The notes under the pieces were generated by a model. It was not told the origin of the DNA. It did not search any database and saw nothing but the letters and a program-made list of their open reading frames with translations. From Verrucomicrobiales bacterium (lineage in GTDB: Bacteria; Verrucomicrobiota; Verrucomicrobiia; Verrucomicrobiales; Verrucomicrobiaceae), in the NCBI GenBank assembly GCA_003453085.1, contig DMMK01000597.1:1-26517 (forward strand): a DNA stretch of 26,517 bases, given 5' to 3'. Made by a program: the position numbers and the translations under genes. Every line of letters starts with the position of its first letter. Positions within the stretch are counted from its first letter, which is position 1. This document shows, piece after piece, positions 1-9,303 of the stretch.

Positions 1-2210
1 CTCCAAAACCCAAGATAGACAGCCTTTCCGTGGCGCACCAGATCCAGGTGCTGAATGCCCACCATCGTCGCATCCAGCGAGCGCTGGACTGGTTGCAGCG
101 GTTCAAATTTGACACCGTGCCGCAGCTTCGCCTGGAAGTGAACGGAGCGCTGGACCGGCCTCAGGAACTGGCCGCCCGGCTGTTTTTTGAAACAACCGGC
201 ATGCGTTACGATTCCTACTTGTGCCAGGAACTGGTGGCCGAGGCCGAGTACAATGCGGGCCTCATTGATCTCACCCGTCTCTACCTCAAAGATCCCACCG
301 GGCAGGTGAATGCCAGTGCCACCTGGCGGATGGGCACGCCAGAGATGCGGTTTCAACTGACCTCCAGCGCGGACCTGCCGGGGATGGCGCAGGCTTTTTT
401 AAACAGCGACAACCTGCGCGAAATCGTCTTTTACGGCACGCCCCACCTGGCTCTAAATGGGGTGTGGCATGTGGACGGGCCACTGGCTCAGGGAAAAAGG
501 CCGGTGCAGGCCACGGGGCGGCTGGACTGTGGCCGGTTCAGCACACGCGGGGCGGTTTTTGACGGGCTGGAGGCCAACATCGGGGTGGCCCCGGAGGGTG
601 TCTATGTGCGGGATCTGGTGTTGAAACATGAAACCGGCACCCTCACGGCCCAGGCTCTGTCGCATGAGGTGGAAGGCTTCCGCTATCGGGCGGTGCTGCA
701 GATGGACCCGAATGCCTTCATGCCCTTTGCGAAGATGAAGCAGACCCGGGAGCTCATCAGCCGCTTTCAGTGCAACCCGAAGTCGAGCATTTACTTTGAG
801 GTCGAAGGGGCTGGGCCAAAGGCGGATCTACAGCAGTGCGTGAACAAGGGGCGTGGAGATCTGCGCAACCTTCGCTACCGGGGCGTGGATGTTGAGCAAC
901 TGGAGGCGGATGTGGAATTCCAGGGACCGATCATGCATTTCCGCAATGCCAAGATTCGGCGGCCAGAAGGTGTGGGCGAAGTGGCTCACGTGCATGTGAA
1001 TGACACGGTGGGGGAGAAGTGGGTGCGGCTGGAAGGCATCCGCGCAGGACTGGACCCGGTGGCTGTGACGAGTTGCTTTGCTCCCAAGGTGGCAGACCAG
1101 ATTGCCAAGTACCGCCTGCCGAACACGACGGCGGTGGAGATGGACGGAGTCATCTACTACCGGGAAGGATCGAAGAGCGACTTTCAGGTGAAGTTCAAGC
1201 ACCCCACCGGCACGGGCCGCTTCTCCCTGTGGGGAGATGATTTCCTCATCGCTTCTCCTGAAGGGGAGCTGATTTTCAAGGGCCTGGATATGAAGTTCGA
1301 CATTCGCGGGCGGCTGTTTGGCGAGGCCCTGTCTGCCAAAGGTAGCGTGGATGTGTCCCCCGGCACGAACGACTTCGATGTGGTGGTCAAGGCGGGTGAG
1401 TTCCCGTATGAGATCTTTGGAAAAAAGGTGCCCTTTGAAAAGCTGACAGCCGATGTCTCAAGCAAGGGCGGCACGACGGCCTTTGACATCGATTCCTCCC
1501 TGATGGGCGGAACGTTTTCACTGAAAGGGAAAATGGATGAAACCAAGCTGCCGCAGCCCTACTCCGGGGAACTGCGGGTGGATGGGGTGAGCTTCCAGCG
1601 GTTTGCCCAGGTGTATTCCAAGACGAATGACACGGAGGGGGACATCACGGGGCATTTCCGTTTCGCTGGTCGGCAAAATGACTGGATGGCGCTGAAGGGC
1701 GGCGGGGCGGCCATCATCGTCAATGGCAACCTGTATGCCATTCCCATCTTGGGACCGCTGACCCCCATCCTGGGCAGTGTACTGCCGGGGCAGATCAAAG
1801 GCTACAATCTGGCGAAGGAGGCCAACTGCACCTTTGAGGTGGCGGATGGGTATGTGGTGACGGAAAACTTCGAAGCGCTGACCAGTGTGTTTAAAATCGC
1901 CATGGGCGGAAAGATTGATTTCATTCGCGATGCGGTGGATCTGACGGCGCAGGTGCGTATCCGCGGCCTTCCTGGGCTGGTGTTTTTGCCCTTCAGCGAA
2001 CTGCTGGAGTACCGGGGTACGGGTTCGATTAGCGACACGAATTGGAAATCCAACCTGCTGAGCAGCAACAAGAAGGCAACGGACCGTGCGCCACCGAGCG
2101 CGGCCAATATGCAGGCGGCGGAAAAGATTGCCGGGGAGTCGCTGCCTACACCTAAAAAGGAGGAGCCCAAGCGGCCTGCCTCCATGTTTAGCCGTCCGGG
2201 AGGAAGGTGA
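1..2210 (+). CDS. AsmA-like envelope protein, C-terminal part (5' truncated by window edge)
   Basis: The reading frame is open from the first complete codon at position 3, with no stop before the edge. The GTG at 30 is therefore probably internal and the true start lies outside the window. About 735 residues are visible. They are rich in alternating beta-strand patterns, and the last ~200 residues resemble the C-terminal domain of AsmA/YhdP-type proteins: a GDITGHFRFAG segment, a GNLYAIPILGPLTPILGSVLPG segment broken by Gly/Pro, then FKIAMGGKIDF and LLEYRGTGSIS. The extreme C-terminus is a Lys/Pro-rich tail. AsmA-like proteins are envelope-spanning or periplasmic factors tied to lipid transport and outer-membrane integrity. 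That role is inferred from the family, since no catalytic motif is expected. The N-terminal membrane anchor usual in the family is not in view. Confidence 0.75.
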   Translation, partial: PKPKIDSLSVAHQIQVLNAHHRRIQRALDWLQRFKFDTVPQLRLEVNGALDRPQELAARLFFETTGMRYDSYLCQELVAEAEYNAGLIDLTRLYLKDPTGQVNASATWRMGTPEMRFQLTSSADLPGMAQAFLNSDNLREIVFYGTPHLALNGVWHVDGPLAQGKRPVQATGRLDCGRFSTRGAVFDGLEANIGVAPEGVYVRDLVLKHETGTLTAQALSHEVEGFRYRAVLQMDPNAFMPFAKMKQTRELISRFQCNPKSSIYFEVEGAGPKADLQQCVNKGRGDLRNLRYRGVDVEQLEADVEFQGPIMHFRNAKIRRPEGVGEVAHVHVNDTVGEKWVRLEGIRAGLDPVAVTSCFAPKVADQIAKYRLPNTTAVEMDGVIYYREGSKSDFQVKFKHPTGTGRFSLWGDDFLIASPEGELIFKGLDMKFDIRGRLFGEALSAKGSVDVSPGTNDFDVVVKAGEFPYEIFGKKVPFEKLTADVSSKGGTTAFDIDSSLMGGTFSLKGKMDETKLPQPYSGELRVDGVSFQRFAQVYSKTNDTEGDITGHFRFAGRQNDWMALKGGGAAIIVNGNLYAIPILGPLTPILGSVLPGQIKGYNLAKEANCTFEVADGYVVTENFEALTSVFKIAMGGKIDFIRDAVDLTAQVRIRGLPGLVFLPFSELLEYRGTGSISDTNWKSNLLSSNKKATDRAPPSAANMQAAEKIAGESLPTPKKEEPKRPASMFSRPGGR

Positions 2211-2702
2211 GGTTTCACGTTGCGCAGGGCATTGATGCAATCTATCTGCATTTCATGGCGGGCCTTTGCAGCAGTGCGGGCGCGTTTTCTTTATCAAGAC
2301 CGGGATCATGCATGAGTGATTCTGGCAGCCATTCACAGATGCAGGGAAGACCGTTAGATTCGGTCACAGTTGCGCTGCGGTATCGGGTCACAATTTCACA
2401 ACGTGGCCGTCAGTGATGACGGTCAGGCGAAGTCAATCGCGGGGCAACCGGTGGTGAAGACGAGTGAGAAAGGCGTGTGGTTCTGAGAGAAGAAAAGTCC
2501 GTATTCGGTCTTTTCCTTCATCAGGCCACCACAAACCCGGAGTCCGAATATCTCGCTGAGAATGCTCACTTCCGCCTTTCCCGCCCGGAGAGGTGAGAAA
2601 ACTTCATCGCACAATGAAGAGTGAGAGATGTGATCGGCTGGCCTCACGGCCAGGTGCCCGTCTCTCGCATAAACCCCGTCAGAGACAAAACAGCACCTAT
2701 CT
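2211..2702. other. 492-base gene-free stretch before the surface-protein operon
   Basis: No convincing gene is present. A short GTG-start frame (2207-2416, +) and the 3' half of an antisense frame (2423-2878, -) show no recognisable domain. The stretch contains a perfect inverted repeat CCGTCA-GTGA-TGACGG at 2407-2422 and a larger nested hairpin at 2623-2666. It most likely holds the promoter and 5' leader of the gene at 2703. I could not identify a clear -35/-10 pair or a known riboswitch core. Confidence 0.5.
2623..2666 (+). promoter_or_regulatory. Nested hairpin in the putative 5' leader of the Calx-beta gene
   Basis: An outer pair GAGAGA (2623-2628) / TCTCTC (2661-2666) encloses an inner perfect stem CTGGCC (2638-2643) / GGCCAG (2648-2653) with a TCAC loop. 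The structure ends 36 bases before the ATG at 2703. No T-tract follows, so it is not a standard intrinsic terminator. A structured leader element is an inference from base pairing alone. Confidence 0.3.
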
Positions 2703-5700
2703 ATGCACATCAGCCTTATGAAACGGGCTGCGTTCCTGTGCGCGTCGGCCATGGCCTTCGCGTCCACCGCAGCTTTTGCCCAGGAGTGGACCAGCCTCAA
2801 GGTTGGCGAACTCGCCAATTTTTCCTTTAGCCATGCCCATCTGCCAGATGGACGCTTCTTGTTTGGCACGGAGGGCAAAGCCTTTGTTCAGGACACCTTC
2901 GGGGCGGCTGCGGCCACTCAGGTGGCTAATCCAACAAGCATCCTTTTGGATCCATCCTTCGTGATCAGCCGTTCGGGCACACAGGCGCTGGTGGGCGGTG
3001 GCGGCTTTTCCGGCCCATCCGGCGTGTATCTTTTTGATCCTTCCTCCCCAACCACACCGCTGGTGACTCCAGCCCTGGCAACCCTGCAAAATTACAATGC
3101 CGTGTTTTGGAAGCATCCCACCTCTGGCCGTGAAGGCTGGCTCATCGGCGGAGCCAATGCGGGCTTTTCCAGTAACCTCACGTTTGTCTCCACGGACGGC
3201 CAGACCGTCCGGGCGTTGACGGCAGCTCTGAGCGCCTTTTCTGGCGGCTTGGCGACCGATGCGGAAGGCAATGTGTTCGTCAGCCTCGCGGACTTTGATG
3301 AATCGGTTAACAACAAGGTCATCAAATTCACCGCCGCCCAGGTGGATGCCGCTGTGGCCGCCGTGCTGGTGGATGAAGCTTCGTCCCTGACGGTGGCCGT
3401 TTCGACACCGGTTTTCACTGCCGATGCCTCGAGCAGTCTGGCAGCGGATTCTGCTGGTCGTCTGTGGATCACAGGCTACCAGATCAATCACCTCCAGGCC
3501 TATGACCCTGCCACCGGAGCGAATCGGCGGTTCACACCGGACCATCCGGCCCTGGCGAATGCCGGTGGCCCCGCTGCATATGCAGTCAAAGTCTTCTCCA
3601 AAGATGCGACGGAGTATGTGAGCTTCCTGGCCAATGATAGCTTTTACACCACCACATCGGACCTGGTGCTGGGCTATCGTCCGACATCGGAGCTGATTGT
3701 TCGTGCGGCCCAGATCACCACGGCCTCGCAGTCCGTCTCTGAAGGGGACGCGAGCACGACGACCGTGACGGTGACACTGACGCCTGCCGCTTCTGCGGAA
3801 GTCACGGTGCCAGTCACCCTGGCTGGAACGGCGACGCTGACCAGCGACTACACCACCACGGCTCCGGCTTCGCTGGTGTTTGCCGCCGGTGAGACCAGCA
3901 AGACCTTCGACATCACCGTGGTCAATGATTCCCTCAAAGGCGAAGGCAATGAAACGGTGGCCGTGACTCTGGGGGAACCTACCCCGACGGCGTTGGCGGG
4001 CCTCGGTGCGCTGAACTCGGAAAAGTTCACGCTCACGATTCAGGACAATGATCCGCTGCCGATCATTGGGTTTGCCTCCGCTACCCGCACTGTCAATGAG
4101 GCCGATGGCACGGTGAATGTGACGGTGAACGTCTCCCCCACCGTGACCCAGACGGTGACGGTGCCTCTGGTGATTACCGGCACGGCCACGAGCGGTACGG
4201 ACTTTACGACCGTTAGCGAACTGGTGATCGAGCCGGGTGATCTCACGAAGACCCTGGCCATCCAGGTGCTGAATGATACGACCACCTTGGAAGCGGATGA
4301 AACCGTCATCGTCAATTTTGGCGCCCTGACGGCCAATGAAATCGGACTGGGCCTGCCTGCGACCCGCCAGTTTACCCTGACAATCCAGGATGATGAGAAC
4401 AAGGCCCGCATTGCGGCTAACCAGGAGTTTGGCACACTGCGTGTGGGTGCTGCGCTGAATGTGTCCGTTCTGACTTTTGGCGGCACGGCGGTGAAATGGT
4501 CCGCCAAAGGCCTGCCTCCAGGGCTGAAGATCAATGCCAATGGCACGATCACCGGCACGCCGACAGCTTCCGGTGAGTATGACCAGGTGATTCTCACCGC
4601 GACCAATGCCTATGGTGTGAGCACCTCCGTGGTGCTGCTGATGAATGTGGAAGCATTCCCCGCGGGCGCAGTGGGCACCTTCAGTGGCCTGGTGGACCGT
4701 GCTGGCAGCGTAACCGGCGGCCTCGGGGCCTCCGTCACGGTGACCACCACGGCCAAGGCCACTTACACTGGCAAAGTGGTGATCGGCAAAAAGACCTATG
4801 CCATCAAAGGCAACCTGGATGCAGCGACGGCAAACCCCACTGGCTCTAGCGATCTGAAGGTGGGCAGCACCATCCAGCCGCTGAGCTTTACTCTCAATGC
4901 CACGACCGGGGCTTTCACTGGCACTTTGCCGGAAGGGGCGACCCTGGCGGGCTGGCGCGCTCAGGGAGCGACGACCCGCACGGGCATTTATAACTTTCGC
5001 GCAGCCCAGTCCGGATCTCCGGCTGCCACCGTGCCCCAGGGGGCCAGCTATGGCAGCCTGAAGCTGTCGCCAAAGGCCGTGGCAACGGTCACTGGCGTGC
5101 TGGCAGATGGCAGCAAATTCACCGGCAGCAGCCCTCTTTCCATCCAGGGTGATGTGGTCCTGTATCAGGCCCTTTACACCACGGTGGGCAGTCTGACAGG
5201 TCGAGTGAATCTGGCCGATGATTTGGCCCATTCCATCACGGGCACGCTGACCTGGAGCAAGCCTGAGCAGGCGAAAGGACCGATCTATCAGGACGGGTGG
5301 GAATCTCCCATCACCCTGGTGGCTCTGGGCGGAAAATATCGCCCGGCGGGCGGCGCTACGCTGCCTCTGGATGCACAGGAGTCCGCCTCCGATAATGCGG
5401 AACTGGTGCTGCAGGATGGCGGCATCGAAGCCGTGGGCGGAAATGCCAATCCGAAGACCTTTGGTGTGCGAATTGTCAGCATCACCAGCGCGACGATGGT
5501 CGCTCCGCAGAAGCTGAAGATTGTCAATGCGACGGGTGCCTTCAGCGGCAGCATCACACTGGGCGAAGGGGCTGCCCGCAAGGTTATCCCGGTGCAGGGA
5601 ATGCTGGTGCCGGATGCCAGCACGGCCAATGCCTTTGACAGCGAAGGTTTCGGCTATTTCCTGCTGCCCTCGGCCGCGCTAGGCGTCACCCGCTCGGGCG

Positions 5701-5732
5701 CTGTCATCTTGTCTGCCGTGACTGATTCATGA
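2703..5732 (+). CDS. Large exported protein with two Calx-beta domains and a putative Ig domain
   Basis: This 1009-residue protein begins with a signal peptide: positive MKR, a hydrophobic run, and a likely cleavage at AFA|QE around residue 26. The ATG at 2718 (MKRAAF...) is an equally good start, because neither ATG has a Shine-Dalgarno. Residues ~30-330 look like a beta-propeller (repeated xPDGRxLFGT, ATDAEGNVFVS, AADSAGRLWITG). Two Calx-beta domains follow at ~332-449 and ~450-565, each with a VSEGD/VNEADG-type opening and an LTIQDND/LTIQDDE closing. A He_PIG-type putative Ig domain (GLPPGLKINANGTITGTP) lies at ~567-650. The remaining ~350 residues are beta-rich repeats of the GTFSGLVDR/GYFLLP type. 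Calx-beta domains bind calcium and are common in adhesins. The ATGA overlap with the next gene indicates co-translation. A cell-surface or matrix role is inferred. Confidence 0.8.
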   Translation: MHISLMKRAAFLCASAMAFASTAAFAQEWTSLKVGELANFSFSHAHLPDGRFLFGTEGKAFVQDTFGAAAATQVANPTSILLDPSFVISRSGTQALVGGGGFSGPSGVYLFDPSSPTTPLVTPALATLQNYNAVFWKHPTSGREGWLIGGANAGFSSNLTFVSTDGQTVRALTAALSAFSGGLATDAEGNVFVSLADFDESVNNKVIKFTAAQVDAAVAAVLVDEASSLTVAVSTPVFTADASSSLAADSAGRLWITGYQINHLQAYDPATGANRRFTPDHPALANAGGPAAYAVKVFSKDATEYVSFLANDSFYTTTSDLVLGYRPTSELIVRAAQITTASQSVSEGDASTTTVTVTLTPAASAEVTVPVTLAGTATLTSDYTTTAPASLVFAAGETSKTFDITVVNDSLKGEGNETVAVTLGEPTPTALAGLGALNSEKFTLTIQDNDPLPIIGFASATRTVNEADGTVNVTVNVSPTVTQTVTVPLVITGTATSGTDFTTVSELVIEPGDLTKTLAIQVLNDTTTLEADETVIVNFGALTANEIGLGLPATRQFTLTIQDDENKARIAANQEFGTLRVGAALNVSVLTFGGTAVKWSAKGLPPGLKINANGTITGTPTASGEYDQVILTATNAYGVSTSVVLLMNVEAFPAGAVGTFSGLVDRAGSVTGGLGASVTVTTTAKATYTGKVVIGKKTYAIKGNLDAATANPTGSSDLKVGSTIQPLSFTLNATTGAFTGTLPEGATLAGWRAQGATTRTGIYNFRAAQSGSPAATVPQGASYGSLKLSPKAVATVTGVLADGSKFTGSSPLSIQGDVVLYQALYTTVGSLTGRVNLADDLAHSITGTLTWSKPEQAKGPIYQDGWESPITLVALGGKYRPAGGATLPLDAQESASDNAELVLQDGGIEAVGGNANPKTFGVRIVSITSATMVAPQKLKIVNATGAFSGSITLGEGAARKVIPVQGMLVPDASTANAFDSEGFGYFLLPSAALGVTRSGAVILSAVTDS

Positions 5733-7849
5733 CCTCCGGCTCACCACACTCTTCCCTGAAAGCCTTGGCCCTGGCTGTGCTGGTGGTCCTGGCGGTGGGA
5801 GGGGCGTGGTTGGGCTTTGATAACGGGGGCTCCGCGATGGATCGCGGGGCCCCTTCTTCATCAGGAAGCTCGGGCGGCAAATCCTCTGCGACTGATGGTG
5901 ATCTTGGGTTGAAAAATTTGTTAGACCGTTTTCTGCACGGCAAGGATGACCGTGCGCTGGATGACCTGCTGCCCCGTGGCATCACTGAAATCAGCGGCAG
6001 CGGCGGGCATGGACTGAACCGCCAGGTGCGCTCGCACGGACTGTGGTTTCCAGTATTTGACCTATCCCAAATTTCGGGAGAAGGCGCGGCGGAATCTGGC
6101 CAGGTGAAGCTGAACCGCGTGCCTTTGATGATCGTGGCCCCGCATCCTGCCCCTGTGCGGGCGAAGGAGTGGCTGTCGCATCGTTTTGCGGTGGTGGGCG
6201 GTTTACCGCCGTATGTGTGGAGTGTTCAGACCGAAGAGGACGCTCCCGGATTTTCCTTGGATGCCCTGACGGGCGAGTTTTCGGGCATGGCGGAAAAACC
6301 GCTGAATGTGCCCATGAATGTGTATGTGACCGATGCCGAGGGCACGCAGGTTTCCGCTGCGACAATGCTGGTGATCGCCTCCGAAGAACCCCTCTCCATC
6401 GTGACGGTGGAACTGCCCCCTGGAGAGCTGGGTCAGGCTTACACTACAACGCTGAACGCCACCGGTGGTGCTCAACCCTATGTCTGGACGCTGACGGCGG
6501 CACCGGCTGGGTGGACCTGCCATCGGGATACGGGAGTGATCACCGGGCGATTCGATGAACCGGGGGAGCATGAGCTGCGGGTGACGGTGAGCGACTCTCT
6601 CACGCAGGTGGAGCGTGCTTTCAGAGTGGTGGCGGAAGGCGGCCTGGACATTGTAAATGAGACCCTGCTGCCACCTGCGGCACCGGCCGCACAATACAGC
6701 GGCCAGTTCGAGGCAACGGGAGGCACGGCCCCCTATCGCTGGACCCTGACAGGCGGCCAGATCCCCCCAGGCTGGTCGCTGACGGAAGCGGGCGCCCTGG
6801 CGGGCTTTGCCCCAGATGCAGAGGCAAGGTTTGAATTCCAGATCCAGGTGGAAGACTCCCTGGGGCTGACGTTTCAAAAGACTTTTCAGATTCCGGTTAG
6901 CAAGGGGCTGCTGGTTATCCCTTCTCGCGACAAGGCGGGCCTGGCCTGGCAGTATGAGGCCATGAGTGCCGCCCTGGGCACACCCGTGGCCGGAGTGAGC
7001 CTGAAGAGAAACGGGGTGGAGATCTACCGGGGGCAGGGGACCAATGTGGTGGACCGCCAGCTCATCACCGGCATGGGCTATTCCTATGAACTCACGGCAC
7101 TGACACCGGACGGCCGCTGGCTGCCGTATGCGGCCGCAGTCACGCAGATCCTGCCGATGACACGTCAGCGTGGGCAGGCGGGTGTGTCGGGAGACCCCTT
7201 TGCTGACAAGGTGCAGCATTTTTCTCCGCTTTCAGCGGGTGGCTTTGGCTCTGGCAGCGTGCCGGGTAATGTCACGGGCCCACCCGAAGGATCCAGCACC
7301 TTCACTCCGGCCTATCTGCCTAACCAATTGTTGTCCCTCCATGCCAGCTCCGCCGGAGGCGGCAGCCTCGTGCTGGAGTTCACAGATAACATTGTCGAGT
7401 CGTCCGCCGGTCCAGACTTCACGGTCTTCGAAAATGTGTTCTTCAAGAACAAGGATCCGAACCAGCGTTTCATGGAGCCGGCAACCGTCGAGGTGGCTTT
7501 GTTTGAAGGGCAGTGGCAGCGCTTCCCCTTTCGGGTCAATGTAGCGGCGGATGGCATGGCGGATCTTTCTCAGCCTGCCTACTACGCCCAGGGATTTGCC
7601 GGCGTGAATGCCTCCACTGGGGAGGATCCCACCAATCCGTCCCGCAGCGGGGGGGACAGCTTTGACGTGAGCGCTCTGGGTCGGCCAGACCTGCAGTGGT
7701 TTCGTTTCATCCGGCTCACCTCGACCGGGGATCGCGCCATTCGCGATGCGGCCGGAAGGCTGGTTCGCCACACGGAAGAAAACAATTCCATCAACGGCAG
7801 CGGCAGTTCCGGTTTTGACCTGGATGCGGTAAGCGCCGTGAACTACTGA
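5729..7849 (+). CDS. Membrane-anchored or secreted protein with three putative Ig domains and a C-terminal surface domain
   Basis: The start codon overlaps the stop of the preceding gene (ATGA), so translation is probably coupled. The 706-residue protein has one hydrophobic segment at residues 10-30, either a signal anchor or an uncleaved signal. A Gly/Ser-rich linker follows. Three He_PIG-like putative Ig domains sit at ~131-216, ~220-301 and ~307-391, each with the GG-xPYxW(S/T)L core (GGLPPYVWSV, GGAQPYVWTL, GGTAPYRWTL). A fibronectin-III-like stretch covers ~393-475. The C-terminal ~220 residues resemble a domain of bacterial surface proteins: GDPFADKV opening, GGGSLVLEFTDN, GPDFTVFENVF, SGGDSFDVSALG and a GSSGFDLDAVSAVN ending. 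The Asp-rich loops suggest calcium binding. A surface role in partnership with the upstream Calx-beta protein is inferred from context. Confidence 0.75.
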   Translation: MTSGSPHSSLKALALAVLVVLAVGGAWLGFDNGGSAMDRGAPSSSGSSGGKSSATDGDLGLKNLLDRFLHGKDDRALDDLLPRGITEISGSGGHGLNRQVRSHGLWFPVFDLSQISGEGAAESGQVKLNRVPLMIVAPHPAPVRAKEWLSHRFAVVGGLPPYVWSVQTEEDAPGFSLDALTGEFSGMAEKPLNVPMNVYVTDAEGTQVSAATMLVIASEEPLSIVTVELPPGELGQAYTTTLNATGGAQPYVWTLTAAPAGWTCHRDTGVITGRFDEPGEHELRVTVSDSLTQVERAFRVVAEGGLDIVNETLLPPAAPAAQYSGQFEATGGTAPYRWTLTGGQIPPGWSLTEAGALAGFAPDAEARFEFQIQVEDSLGLTFQKTFQIPVSKGLLVIPSRDKAGLAWQYEAMSAALGTPVAGVSLKRNGVEIYRGQGTNVVDRQLITGMGYSYELTALTPDGRWLPYAAAVTQILPMTRQRGQAGVSGDPFADKVQHFSPLSAGGFGSGSVPGNVTGPPEGSSTFTPAYLPNQLLSLHASSAGGGSLVLEFTDNIVESSAGPDFTVFENVFFKNKDPNQRFMEPATVEVALFEGQWQRFPFRVNVAADGMADLSQPAYYAQGFAGVNASTGEDPTNPSRSGGDSFDVSALGRPDLQWFRFIRLTSTGDRAIRDAAGRLVRHTEENNSINGSGSSGFDLDAVSAVNY

Positions 7850-7886
7850 CCGTAGGACCCTGCGGGGGTAACCTGGAAATGCAGGC

Positions 7887-7921
7887 AAAAAAAAGCCGCG
7901 CAGGGCTGACCCCACGCGGCT
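7887..7921 (-). terminator. Intrinsic terminator of metK
   Basis: A 7-bp perfect stem (AGCCGCG at 7894-7900 with CGCGGCT at 7915-7921) contains an inner GGG/CCC pairing. On the minus strand it is followed by eight T (plus-strand A-tract 7887-7894). It lies 32 bases beyond the metK stop. The plus-strand gene ending at 7849 meets the same hairpin but without a T-tract. Confidence 0.9.
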
Positions 7922-7952
7922 GATGTGATAGGCATTCGCCTAACTGGAAGTG

Positions 7953-9173
7953 TTACTTCGCAGCCTTCTTGAGGGCTTCGGCCTTGCTGGCGATTTCCCA
8001 GGTGAGGTCAGGATCGCCGATCTTGCCGAAGTGACCGTAGTTGGTGGACTTGGAATAGATCGGGCGGAGGAGGTCGAGCTGCTTGACGATGTCGGCAGGC
8101 TTGAAGGAGAAGGTCTTCAGGACGGCATCCAGGATGGCGTCATCGCTGATGGTGCCGGTGCCGAAGCTGTCGATGTGCACGCTGACTGGCAGCGGATAAC
8201 CGATGGCGTAGGCAAACTGGATTTCGCACTTGGAAGCGAGGCCGGCGGCGACAACGTTCTTCGCAACCCAGCGGCCCATGTAGGCGGCGCTGCGGTCCAC
8301 TTTGGACGGGTCTTTGCCAGAGAAAGCACCACCACCGTGACGGCCCATGCCGCCGTAGGTGTCCACGATGATCTTACGGCCGGTGAGGCCGCTGTCGCCC
8401 TGAGGACCGCCGACGACGAACTTGCCGGTTGGGTTGATGAGGTACTCGGTGTCCTTGGTCAGCATGCCCTTTGGAAGGACCTTCTTGATGACCTGCTCGA
8501 TGCAGAACTTCTCGATCTCAGCGTGTTCCACGCTGGCGGCGTGCTGGGTGGAGATGACGACGTTGACAATGCGGGTCGGGCGGCCGTCCACGTATTCCAC
8601 GGAGACCTGGCTCTTCGCGTCCGGGCGCAGCCACTTGGCGGCCTTGCCAGCCTTGCGGATCTTGGTTAGCTCACGGCCCAGGCGGTGGGCATACATGATT
8701 GGAGCTGGCATCAGCTCTTCGGTTTCGTCGCAGGCATAACCGAACATGATGCCCTGGTCGCCAGCGCCCTGTTCAGCGTGCTTCTTGCCTTCAGCGGCCT
8801 TTTCGTCCACGCCCTGCGCGATGTCGGGGCTCTGGATGGTGAGGTAGTTGTTGATGAAGATCTGGTCGGCGTGGAAGACGTCGTCGTTGTTGGTATAACC
8901 AATGCCGCGGACAGCGTCACGGATGACCTTGCCGACGTTGATCACTTCGTCGATCGGCTTGGTGGTGCCTTTCTTTTTGTCCTGGAGCTTGGGGATGGTG
9001 ATTTCACCACCGACGACCACGATGTTGCTCTTGGCGAAGGTTTCGCAGGCGACGCGGCTCTTCGGATCCACGGTAAGGCAGGCGTCGAGGATGGCATCGG
9101 AGATGGTGTCGCAGACTTTGTCTGGATGGCCTTCGCCGACGGACTCAGAAGAGAAGATGTAAGAGCGGGACAT
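7953..9173 (-). CDS. metK: S-adenosylmethionine synthetase (methionine adenosyltransferase)
   Basis: MetK makes S-adenosylmethionine from methionine and ATP in the cytoplasm, releasing phosphate and pyrophosphate. The 406-residue product has the family signatures: [10 protein letters not shown] at residues 13-22 (start of the ATP/methionine site), [12 protein letters not shown] from 136, and the [16 protein letters not shown] loop near 280. Length is close to the usual ~385-400. An insertion-like [16 protein letters not shown] around 62-77 accounts for part of the extra length. The ATG at 9173 gives the canonical N-terminus just ahead of the first motif, and no Shine-Dalgarno is visible. It is transcribed alone, with a strong terminator downstream and a candidate promoter upstream. 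No known SAM riboswitch core is recognisable in the ~130-base leader. Confidence 0.98.
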   Translation of the reverse strand: MSRSYIFSSESVGEGHPDKVCDTISDAILDACLTVDPKSRVACETFAKSNIVVVGGEITIPKLQDKKKGTTKPIDEVINVGKVIRDAVRGIGYTNNDDVFHADQIFINNYLTIQSPDIAQGVDEKAAEGKKHAEQGAGDQGIMFGYACDETEELMPAPIMYAHRLGRELTKIRKAGKAAKWLRPDAKSQVSVEYVDGRPTRIVNVVISTQHAASVEHAEIEKFCIEQVIKKVLPKGMLTKDTEYLINPTGKFVVGGPQGDSGLTGRKIIVDTYGGMGRHGGGAFSGKDPSKVDRSAAYMGRWVAKNVVAAGLASKCEIQFAYAIGYPLPVSVHIDSFGTGTISDDAILDAVLKTFSFKPADIVKQLDLLRPIYSKSTNYGHFGKIGDPDLTWEIASKAEALKKAAK

Positions 9174-9225
9174 GGTGCTGTGTTGGTTATATGGACGAAT
9201 GATGATGCGTTGATGCGTCCTGTGC

Positions 9226-9253
9226 AGAGTATCGCCGTGTGCGGTGGCGTCAA
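9226..9253 (-). promoter_or_regulatory. Candidate sigma-70-type promoter of metK
   Basis: On the minus strand TTGACG (9248-9253) is separated by 16 bases from TACTCT (9226-9231), about 52 bases before the metK ATG. The -35 matches five of six consensus bases, but the -10 is weak. The spacing and -10 form are the same as in the candidate promoter of the reductase gene at 12957-12984. Confidence 0.35.
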
Positions 9254-9303
9254 TGTGGAATTAAGGCTGGTCTGCACGCTGGTAGTTCTCCAGAATGATT
9301 TGC

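Noticed and set aside
2207..2416. 69-codon GTG-start frame overlapping the AsmA stop
   Set aside because: It has no hydrophobic segment, motif or family resemblance, and the overlap with the stop is probably coincidental.
2423..2878. 151-codon minus-strand frame across the start of the surface operon
   Set aside because: It overlaps the signal peptide region of a confident gene, has no domain and its composition is not protein-like enough to support.
2697..5231. 844-codon open frame on the minus strand
   Set aside because: It is fully antisense to the Calx-beta gene, has low-complexity Arg/His/Gly composition and no domain. It is a by-product of codon bias.
9174..9303. SAM riboswitch upstream of metK
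   Set aside because: I looked for SAM-I, SAM-II and SAH-type core sequences on the minus strand and saw none.
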